The notes beneath the pieces were generated by a model. That model was given only the letters and a program-made list of their open reading frames with translations. It made no database searches and had not been told where the DNA came from. Source: a bacterium (lineage in GTDB: Bacteria > Krumholzibacteriota > Krumholzibacteriia > LZORAL124-64-63). From it: a stretch of 6,355 bases of DNA. Location: assembly GCA_018652925.1 (NCBI GenBank), contig JABIBH010000243.1, positions 1 through 6,355 on the forward strand. The letters run 5' to 3'. Of the stretch, positions 1-5,611 are shown piece after piece; positions within the stretch are counted from its first letter, which is position 1; every line of letters starts with the position of its first letter. A program made the position numbers and the translations under genes.

Positions 1-1374
1 CTTCCTACTAATAATGGTGAAGTCCTGGATACTGCCTTATTGGAAGGCAAGATGCGCTTTCTGGAAGTCATAATTGACAAAGAGTTGATGGCAATAAAGG
101 CTGAACAATTAGGTTTTGGTAAAATTGATCGAATCGAAACTTTGAATACAGCAGTTACTGAATTCAAGGCTGGGGAGATAATGCATCAGGAGCTGGTTAT
201 TGATCCTGCTCAGAATGTATCTCAAGCCGATGTAGATGATTATTATAGCAACCTTCAGCACAAACGCAATTTTCACTTTATCCTCTGTAATTTTGAAGAA
301 GATGCTCTGAAAGCTCGTGAAGAAATTCTTGCTGGTGGGCTTTGGGAAGATGTGGCAGACAAATATAACGATGGTTCTCGTGGCCCTAAAAACGACTACT
401 CAGTCACATTCGAATATGGCAGAGCTCAGGATAAATTTGAAAAAGCTTTATTTGGTGCAGAGGTCGGAGAAGTAACAATGCCAGTATCTACTGTATATGG
501 CTGGTGGATTTTGCGCCTGAATACTATTGAAGACAACCGTGTGCCTGAGCTTGATGAACAATTTATTACTAAAATCAAGCAGACTTTGGTTGCTAGAAAA
601 GTGAATCTTGGCCGTGATGCATTTATTCAGGAAAGTAGAGCAAAACACGGATTTCATATGGACGAGGCTGCTCTTTGGATTATTTTCCAGGGACTTCCAG
701 AAAAAGATGAGCCATATCTTAATCCTGACACAAACAAGCCAAACCCCAAAGAGTCACTGGCACCATTGGATATCGATGTCGAGGATCTGGATAAAGAATT
801 TTACAGATGCCAATACGATCTTTCTGAAGAGCCTGAAGTCTGGACCGTTGGTGATTATAAGTCACTTTATGATGGTTTAAATGTTTTCCAGAGACCAAAA
901 AGGTCAAAACTCCTCAATGGAGTTAAATTGGAAATCTGCCAGAAAATGATTGATAAAAAACTGTTGATTTCAGAGTCTCGAGAACGTGGCTTTAACGAGC
1001 ATCCTGCAGTTTTTGCAGAAGTGAAAAAACGTACTGAAGAGATGATGGTTAATAAACTGTTCGAAGAAGTAATTGTTATTGATACAGTAGTGTCTCCAGA
1101 AGAAGTGGAAGCCTTTTGGGCCGAAAATTCTGACAATTTCCTGGATCGTGATACTGGTGAGCAAATGGAACTTGATGCAGCTCGTAATTCTATTGGTGAT
1201 CATATCAGAACACTACGCAAGGATGTAATGCTAAGAGGGTTGATTGCCGAATGGAAAGATGAATTTGGTGTTGACATCAATGAGGAAGCTCTGATGAAAA
1301 CAGCTAGCTGGGCAGCACTTGTACCGTTGGAAAATTCACCGGTAGCAGGTCCTTCAGTACCACCAACACAATAG
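1..1374 (+). CDS. Parvulin-type (PpiC/SurA-like) peptidyl-prolyl isomerase-related folding factor, 5' partial
   Basis: The frame is open from base 1, so the gene starts upstream; the TTG at 40 is internal. Seen: 457 residues, ending at TAG 1374. An N-terminal helical chaperone segment (about residues 14-85, with LEVIIDKELMAIKAEQLG) leads into a parvulin-like domain (about 89-176), then a helical tail. From about residue 281 (WTVGDY) a second helical segment resembles the first (MIDKKLLISESRERGF) but runs into a terminal helix with no second parvulin core. The C-terminus is Pro/Ser-rich (SPVAGPSVPPTQ). Known of the family: such proteins assist folding of exported proteins in the periplasm, often as signal-peptide or lipoprotein precursors; that end is outside the window. 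Odd: the parvulin domain lacks the GGDLGW-type loop, and the usual HIL and G-x-H histidines are replaced (FIL, GWW), so it is probably a binding module, not an active isomerase. Placement in the family is solid; the exact subfamily is unknown. Confidence 0.85.
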   Translation, partial: LPTNNGEVLDTALLEGKMRFLEVIIDKELMAIKAEQLGFGKIDRIETLNTAVTEFKAGEIMHQELVIDPAQNVSQADVDDYYSNLQHKRNFHFILCNFEEDALKAREEILAGGLWEDVADKYNDGSRGPKNDYSVTFEYGRAQDKFEKALFGAEVGEVTMPVSTVYGWWILRLNTIEDNRVPELDEQFITKIKQTLVARKVNLGRDAFIQESRAKHGFHMDEAALWIIFQGLPEKDEPYLNPDTNKPNPKESLAPLDIDVEDLDKEFYRCQYDLSEEPEVWTVGDYKSLYDGLNVFQRPKRSKLLNGVKLEICQKMIDKKLLISESRERGFNEHPAVFAEVKKRTEEMMVNKLFEEVIVIDTVVSPEEVEAFWAENSDNFLDRDTGEQMELDAARNSIGDHIRTLRKDVMLRGLIAEWKDEFGVDINEEALMKTASWAALVPLENSPVAGPSVPPTQ

Positions 1375-1394
1375 TTCATGTGAGAAAATAAGGA

Positions 1395-1418
1395 TACCGG
1401 AGCCTGCTGGCTCCGGTA
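1395..1418 (+). terminator. Perfect 10-bp hairpin between the two folding-factor genes (weak terminator or attenuator)
   Basis: The arms TACCGGAGCC (1395-1404) and GGCTCCGGTA (1409-1418) are exact reverse complements around a TGCT loop. The stem is GC-rich and is followed by CTTCTT, a short, imperfect T-rich stretch, then the surA ribosome binding site. It starts 20 bases after the stop of the upstream gene. A weak or partial rho-independent terminator, or a 3'-end-stabilising hairpin, fits best. The poor U-tract argues against efficient termination, so some read-through into surA is likely. An attenuator role is possible but unsupported. Confidence 0.5.
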
Positions 1419-1424
1419 CTTCTT

Positions 1425-1430
1425 GAAAGG
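1425..1430 (+). promoter_or_regulatory. Ribosome binding site of surA
   Basis: GAAAGG lies 9 bases before ATG 1440 and immediately downstream of the intergenic hairpin. It supports 1440 as the start, which also places a signal peptide at the N-terminus. Confidence 0.6.
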
Positions 1431-1439
1431 TTTGACCTG

Positions 1440-2741
1440 ATGTTGCGTTTGTTTATCATGTTTGCAGTATTACTTTCCTCTTTGCCAATTTTTGCTCAAC
1501 CAGATAATACTCCGATTTTAATTGACCGGATTGTAGTTATCGTGGACGAGGAACCAATTTTGCAGAGCGAGCTTGAACGGGAGATTTCTTTATACCAGCT
1601 GGAAGCAAGAAATGCTGGTATGGCAGTTCCGGAAAGCTCAGAAGAGCTGCGTGAGCTGGTAATTTCGAGACTGGTTGACAGTAAACTGGTTATTGCTGCT
1701 GCAAAACAGGCTGATATCCAGGTAGATGATATAGCTATCGAGCGCAGAGTTCAGGATAATATTGATCAGCTTATTCGCTACTATGGTTCAATTTCAAAAC
1801 TTGAGAAAGACTTGAAAGCCAGTGGTATGACTCTGGACGATTATCGGCAGAGAACATTTTCTCAATTGCGTGATCAGCAGTTCAATCGATCTGTAATTCA
1901 ACGATTTATTCGACCAAATATTGAAGTCAGGGTAGAAGAGATTGAAGATTTTTATATCAATCGATCTAAAGAACTTCCTGCTGAACCAGACAGTGTAACA
2001 ATTGCTACAATTCTGGTTCAAGTTGAGCCTTCAGTTGAACTTCAAGCAGAACTTCAAGCGAAAATGGCAGCAGTCAGTGAGAAACTGGAAGCGGGCGTGG
2101 ATTTTGCTGAAATCGCAAAAGAATTAAGCGATGGGCCAGCCGCATCACGAGGTGGTCGGATTGGGTCTATCTCTCCAGGCATGCTTTTCAGCTCAAATCT
2201 TGAAGACGCGGTTTATGGATTAACTGCTGGGGCAGTAAGTTCTCCAGTTGTTACTGAACGTGGAATTCATATTGTAAAAGTTAATTCCATCGATTCTGAA
2301 AAACGTGATGTCAGCCAGGTGTTTTTCCCAATTAACATTACAGCGGAAGATATTGAAGCGGCACAAACCAGATCTCAAACTGCCTTCGACAAAGTAGCTG
2401 CTGGTGAGCCTTTTGATTTGGTTGCCCTTGATTTCAGTGACGACAGAGCAACCGCTCACAACGGTGGTCACATGGGGACTTTTGCTTTGAATACACTTTC
2501 TCCAACAATTTCTGATGCTATCGGAACTTTTGGAACCGGAGATTTAGTCCCACCATTCCAGACTCCTGCAGGATTTTATATTCTGTTAATCAAGGATCGG
2601 ACAAATGGTCTGATACCAAGTCTTGAAGAATCCACTGATTACATTCGCAATACACTTGAGATGGATAAGATGGAAGAGGAATTGATTGTCTACATAGACA
2701 AATTGCGCGATCGATTTGTTGTAGATTACAAGGAGTTTTAA
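1440..2741 (+). CDS. surA: SurA-like periplasmic chaperone with two parvulin domains
   Basis: 433 residues, close to the usual SurA length (about 430). Seen: a signal peptide (residues 1-19, hydrophobic core LFIMFAVLLSSLPIF, probable cleavage after A19). Then comes a SurA N-terminal chaperone domain (about 25-170, beginning IDRIVVIVDEEPILQSELE). Parvulin domain 1 spans about 186-284 (GGRIGSISPGMLF at 238-250, GIHIVKV at 275-281). Parvulin domain 2 spans about 290-386 (GGHMGTF at 342-348). A C-terminal helix closes the fold (about 395-433). Known of the family: SurA escorts unfolded outer-membrane proteins through the periplasm to the BAM complex. Odd: domain 1 keeps only the second of the two usual parvulin histidines (H277) and domain 2 keeps neither (V294/F295 and Y380 regions), so isomerase activity is doubtful and chaperone activity more likely. 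It follows a related folding factor and precedes holB by 5 bases. An alternative name is generic PpiC-family peptidylprolyl isomerase. Confidence 0.88.
   Translation: MLRLFIMFAVLLSSLPIFAQPDNTPILIDRIVVIVDEEPILQSELEREISLYQLEARNAGMAVPESSEELRELVISRLVDSKLVIAAAKQADIQVDDIAIERRVQDNIDQLIRYYGSISKLEKDLKASGMTLDDYRQRTFSQLRDQQFNRSVIQRFIRPNIEVRVEEIEDFYINRSKELPAEPDSVTIATILVQVEPSVELQAELQAKMAAVSEKLEAGVDFAEIAKELSDGPAASRGGRIGSISPGMLFSSNLEDAVYGLTAGAVSSPVVTERGIHIVKVNSIDSEKRDVSQVFFPINITAEDIEAAQTRSQTAFDKVAAGEPFDLVALDFSDDRATAHNGGHMGTFALNTLSPTISDAIGTFGTGDLVPPFQTPAGFYILLIKDRTNGLIPSLEESTDYIRNTLEMDKMEEELIVYIDKLRDRFVVDYKEF
2037..2059 (+). repeat. Short 12-base-period tandem duplication inside surA
   Basis: GAACTTCAAGC occurs at 2037-2047 and again at 2049-2059, encoding ELQA twice (residues 200-207). 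It sits in a helix of parvulin domain 1, where an in-frame insertion of one helical turn would be tolerated. It may be a recent slippage event or chance. Confidence 0.4.
2730..2735 (+). promoter_or_regulatory. Ribosome binding site of holB, inside the end of surA
   Basis: AAGGAG overlaps the last codons of surA and lies 11 bases before GTG 2747. It supports the GTG start and suggests that holB translation is coupled to surA termination at 2741. A second purine patch, AAAGG (2740-2744), is too close to the GTG to be the main site. Confidence 0.6.
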
Positions 2742-2746
2742 AGGTT

Positions 2747-3946
2747 GTGCTGAACAGTTTTGCTGGCAGACAGGAAATTGTGAACAGGGTTCTGCAAAAG
2801 GATCTTGATGGAAACCTCGCTCATTCCCACCTGTTTGTTGGTCCTGAAGGCAGCGGCAAATTATTTACTGCTCTGGAAATTGCTCGCCGAATTAACTGTG
2901 TGACACCCAAAGAGTGTCAGCAGCGAGCAGTTTGTGAAAGCTGTAAAAAAGCTGTCACCTTCCAACATCCGGACATTCGCTGGATTTGTCCCGCGCCAGC
3001 CTCTACTGGTGAGAAAGAAGCAGCTGAGCTTTATCAGCTTATCCAGGAAGATCCATTTTATGAACCAACCTATGCAGCTTCCAGTCAGGTTTTGATTGGC
3101 GACGTAACTCACCCGGGCCCTTTATCAGTTCGTTCAGCATTGAAGTACTTGCGTGTGAAACCTTTTCAAGGCAAACGCAAAGTTGTAATTGTTTCCGGTG
3201 CCGACAGGCTTCGAGCAGGTGCTGCCAACGCTTTTCTGAAAACTCTGGAAGAACCACCTGATGATGCGTTGATAATTTTGCTGACTCCAGTTCGCAGCTC
3301 GGTTCTACCGACAATTCTTTCCCGATGCCAGCAAACTCGTTTTGAACCATATAATGAGAATGAACTGGCTGATCTGTTACAGAAAATTTACCCCGACATT
3401 CAGTCAGCTCATGCAGTTGAGCTCGCCAAGTCGGGAAGTGGCAATGCACGCCAGGCTGCTCTTTTGAGACAATCTGTGCCACAGATATTACGTCGATGGG
3501 CTATCAGTTTGTTGGATCTGGCTCATCGTGGCAATGAGGGAACTCTGCAAATTGCTGCTGACATGTTGCACAAAGGAAAACTGCCAGCATCAATCGCTGA
3601 AGAAGTTGCTCCTGGCAACAAGAGTATTGCCAAAGATGCATCTGACCTTGTTGAAAAAAGAGATCGCGTAATCAGGATATGCAGTATGTTAAGTATCTAC
3701 TATTGTGATATGCTGAATTGTATGACTCGTGGTGATACATGGGTTCCGCGGATGGCTAGTGATGCGGATAAGTTAAAATCGATAGTAACGCAACGAACTG
3801 TTCATAGTTTATTGCTGGACATAGATGCGATTGAGCAAGCCCGATTGGATGCTGATCGCAACCTGAACCTCGGCCTGGTTATGGCCGTGTTGTTCAAGGA
3901 GTTGGTAAGTAATGCAAGAGAACAAACAAGGGCCCAATCAGCCTGA
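2747..3946 (+). CDS. holB: DNA polymerase III delta' subunit (clamp loader)
   Basis: 399 residues from a GTG start. Role known from the family: delta' is the rigid stator subunit of the clamp loader, which loads the beta sliding clamp onto primed DNA in the cytoplasm. Seen: an AAA+ P-loop GPEGSGK (32-38) with Leu instead of Thr/Ser after the lysine. A zinc-module cysteine set follows (C51, C57, C63, C66). Also present are GADRL (151-155) at the Walker B position without the Asp-Glu pair, NAFLKTLEEPP (161-171), and the clamp-loader SRC motif at 192-194. The C-terminal part (about 205-399) is helical, as expected for the collar domain. There are no extra DnaX-type domains, which separates it from tau/gamma. 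The degenerate Walker motifs fit a non-hydrolysing delta'. It starts 5 bases after surA and overlaps ricT by 35 bases; a holB-ricT pair is also found in Bacillus. Confidence 0.92.
   Translation: MLNSFAGRQEIVNRVLQKDLDGNLAHSHLFVGPEGSGKLFTALEIARRINCVTPKECQQRAVCESCKKAVTFQHPDIRWICPAPASTGEKEAAELYQLIQEDPFYEPTYAASSQVLIGDVTHPGPLSVRSALKYLRVKPFQGKRKVVIVSGADRLRAGAANAFLKTLEEPPDDALIILLTPVRSSVLPTILSRCQQTRFEPYNENELADLLQKIYPDIQSAHAVELAKSGSGNARQAALLRQSVPQILRRWAISLLDLAHRGNEGTLQIAADMLHKGKLPASIAEEVAPGNKSIAKDASDLVEKRDRVIRICSMLSIYYCDMLNCMTRGDTWVPRMASDADKLKSIVTQRTVHSLLLDIDAIEQARLDADRNLNLGLVMAVLFKELVSNAREQTRAQSA
3896..3901 (+). promoter_or_regulatory. Ribosome binding site of ricT, inside holB
   Basis: AAGGAG lies within holB coding sequence, 10 bases before ATG 3912. 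It fixes the start of ricT inside the 3' end of holB and indicates coupled translation. Confidence 0.65.
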
Positions 3947-4820
3947 TAAAGATAAAGAAAAGCGGACAGAGGACGACATAGTCGTTCTGCAGTTCAAGGG
4001 AAATCGTAAGGGCTATTATAACAATTTTAACAATGTAGAAATTGCGATGGGTGATCATGTCCTGGTTCAAGCTGACCGGGGCAAGGATATGGGCAAGATT
4101 ATTTATATTGGCAAAGGTAACAAATCCTGGTGGGATCAGACCAGTGGATTGGGCGTGATTGGTCACGCCAATGAAGCACAACTCAAGATGCTTCATGACA
4201 ACCGTGCTGATGAGTGGGAATATTATGATATCTGTCTTGAGAAGATTCAATTGCGAAGATTGAATATGAATCTGGTATCTGTAGAGAAGCAGTTCGATCG
4301 TAACAAAATCACATTCTTTTTTACAGCTGATAAAAGAGTCGATTTCAGACTGCTGGTCAAGGACCTGGCATCGATATTCAGAACAAGAATTGAATTGCGA
4401 CAGATTGGAGTTCGCGACGAAGCAAGGATGAAAGGCGGACTAGGTCTGTGTGGCAGGGAACTTTGTTGCAGTTCTTTTCTGGAAGAATTTTCTCCAGTAA
4501 CTCTGAAAATGGCTAAAACTCAGCAATTGCCAATGAGCCCTGCAAAACTTTCCGGGTTGTGTGGACGACTGCGCTGCTGCCTTGCTTATGAAAATGATGA
4601 ATATGAAGAGATCGCAAAACGTATGCCACAAGTTGGAGATACAGTGACATATAATGGCCAGGATTGCCCTGTGAACAAGCTTGATATGTTAAGTGAAAAA
4701 GTGACAATCTGGCTTGAGGGTGAGAGAGAGCAGGTTCAGGTTTCGACTTCCGAGCTGGAGTGGCAGGGAAAAAATGCCGGTGGCTGTGGCGGTTGTTGCA
4801 AGAATAAAACGGAGCAATAG
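3912..4820 (+). CDS. ricT: PSP1-domain protein, RicT/YaaT family, with extra cysteine-rich C-terminus
   Basis: 302 residues. Seen: a charged, probably disordered N-terminus (1-20). A PSP1-type beta domain begins around 22-66 (VVLQFKG, MGDHVLVQADRGKDMGKII). The core about 110-225 carries the family's cysteine signatures: GLGLCGRELCC (C180, C185, C186) and SGLCGRLRCC (C217, C222, C223). Known of the family: B. subtilis RicT (YaaT) works with RicA (YmcA) and RicF (YlbF) in a complex that binds [4Fe-4S] clusters and stimulates RNase Y mRNA processing, affecting sporulation, competence and biofilm formation. Its role in diderm lineages is much less clear. Odd: three more cysteines lie in a glycine-rich tail (GGCGGCC, C292, C295, C296), and C252 lies between. 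Context: overlaps holB by 35 bases, stops one base before tatD. Family assignment is firm; whether RNase Y partners exist here cannot be seen. Confidence 0.9.
   Translation: MQENKQGPNQPDKDKEKRTEDDIVVLQFKGNRKGYYNNFNNVEIAMGDHVLVQADRGKDMGKIIYIGKGNKSWWDQTSGLGVIGHANEAQLKMLHDNRADEWEYYDICLEKIQLRRLNMNLVSVEKQFDRNKITFFFTADKRVDFRLLVKDLASIFRTRIELRQIGVRDEARMKGGLGLCGRELCCSSFLEEFSPVTLKMAKTQQLPMSPAKLSGLCGRLRCCLAYENDEYEEIAKRMPQVGDTVTYNGQDCPVNKLDMLSEKVTIWLEGEREQVQVSTSELEWQGKNAGGCGGCCKNKTEQ
4811..4814 (+). promoter_or_regulatory. Ribosome binding site favouring the TTG start of tatD
   Basis: GGAG inside the last codons of ricT lies 7 bases before TTG 4822. The spacing is good and supports TTG as initiator. A competing AGGGA at 4765-4769 precedes an in-frame ATG at 4774. 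Confidence 0.5.
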
Positions 4821-4821
4821 G

Positions 4822-5607
4822 TTGTTTATAGATACTCACCTTCATATAAACAGAAAAGAATTTAATAACGAGTCTGCAGATGTTGTAAATAGAGCAGTAT
4901 CTGATGGTGTGACCAGGTTCATGAATGTTGGCTATGATATTGAAAGCAGTAAATATTCAGTTGAACTCAGCGCCAGGGACAAGCGTTTTTATGCTGCGGT
5001 TGGAGTGCATCCCCACGATGCTCTTTTGATTGCCAGCGCAGATGAAGAAATCAATATTGAGAATCTGAATGAAATTAAAAAGATGGCAAAAGGTGCTGTG
5101 GCGATAGGCGAAATTGGTCTCGATTACTTCCGCGACCTGTCACCAAGGCCAGTGCAAAGAGCAGCATTCAGTGCTCAACTTGAACTGGCAACCGAACTTA
5201 ATATGCCGGTGGTTCTTCATATTCGCGATGCATATGATGAAGCAATCGGTGTGTTGGAAAAAACAGGTTTGCCACCTAAGCGCGGAATTATGCACTCATT
5301 TGCCGGAGATATGCTGGCAGCTGAATGGGCTGTCGAAAATGGATTCCTTTTGGGAATCGGTGGGCCAGTTACTTATAGAAATAGCAAGTTATTTGAATCG
5401 GTCAAACTTGTTGGTGCAGAAAATATTGTCCTGGAAACTGATGCTCCGTGGTTACCGCCAGTGCCATATAGAGGTAAGCGCAATGAGCCTTCTTATCTGG
5501 TTCATACTGCTGAACATGTAGCTCAATTGCTGGAGATGCCGTTGGAGGAACTTGCCTCTGTTACTGCTACCAACTTCCTTGATTTGATCGGGGTTAGTAG
5601 TGAGTAG
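4822..5607 (+). CDS. tatD: TatD-family metal-dependent hydrolase / DNase
   Basis: 261 residues from TTG 4822, the normal TatD length, beginning with the family's typical start (MFIDTHLH). Seen: the metal-binding H-x-H pair H6/H8, then VGVHPHD (60-66), EIGLDYFRD with E97 and D101, H133 (VVLHIRDA), H159 (MHSFAGD), and D208 in LETDAPWLPP. A PYRGKRNEPSYL segment follows. All expected ligands of the TIM-barrel amidohydrolase-type active site are present. Known of the family: E. coli TatD is a Mg-dependent 3'-5' exonuclease linked to DNA repair; other members act in RNA quality control or D-aminoacyl-tRNA hydrolysis, so the true substrate is uncertain. In-frame starts further upstream exist (ATG 4774, TTG 4714). 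They would add residues encoded within ricT that do not resemble the family, but ATG 4774 cannot be excluded. Located 1 base after ricT and just before rsmA. Confidence 0.9.
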   Translation: MFIDTHLHINRKEFNNESADVVNRAVSDGVTRFMNVGYDIESSKYSVELSARDKRFYAAVGVHPHDALLIASADEEINIENLNEIKKMAKGAVAIGEIGLDYFRDLSPRPVQRAAFSAQLELATELNMPVVLHIRDAYDEAIGVLEKTGLPPKRGIMHSFAGDMLAAEWAVENGFLLGIGGPVTYRNSKLFESVKLVGAENIVLETDAPWLPPVPYRGKRNEPSYLVHTAEHVAQLLEMPLEELASVTATNFLDLIGVSSE

Positions 5608-5611
5608 CCAG

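Noticed and set aside
40..42. TTG as the real start of the first gene
   Set aside because: The frame is open to base 1 and the residues before the TTG continue naturally into the chaperone domain. No signal peptide follows, as would be expected of an exported folding factor, so the gene is cut by the window edge.
1271..1299. TTGACA followed after 17 bases by ATGAAA, a possible promoter for surA inside the upstream gene
   Set aside because: The -35 match is perfect but the -10 is poor and lies within coding sequence, so chance is as likely as function.
3039..3482. 147-residue open frame on the minus strand opposite holB
   Set aside because: It lies wholly inside a well-recognised holB frame, has no recognisable domain and no convincing ribosome binding site, and looks like a reading-frame shadow.
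3894..4250. 118-residue minus-strand frame with hydrophobic stretches opposite the holB/ricT junction
   Set aside because: Its hydrophobicity follows from the complement of charged, Lys/Asp-rich ricT codons. No start signal or family resemblance is visible.
5114..5521. 135-residue + strand frame inside tatD
   Set aside because: Out-of-frame reading of tatD, whose catalytic residues all lie in the other frame; the translation resembles no family I recognise.
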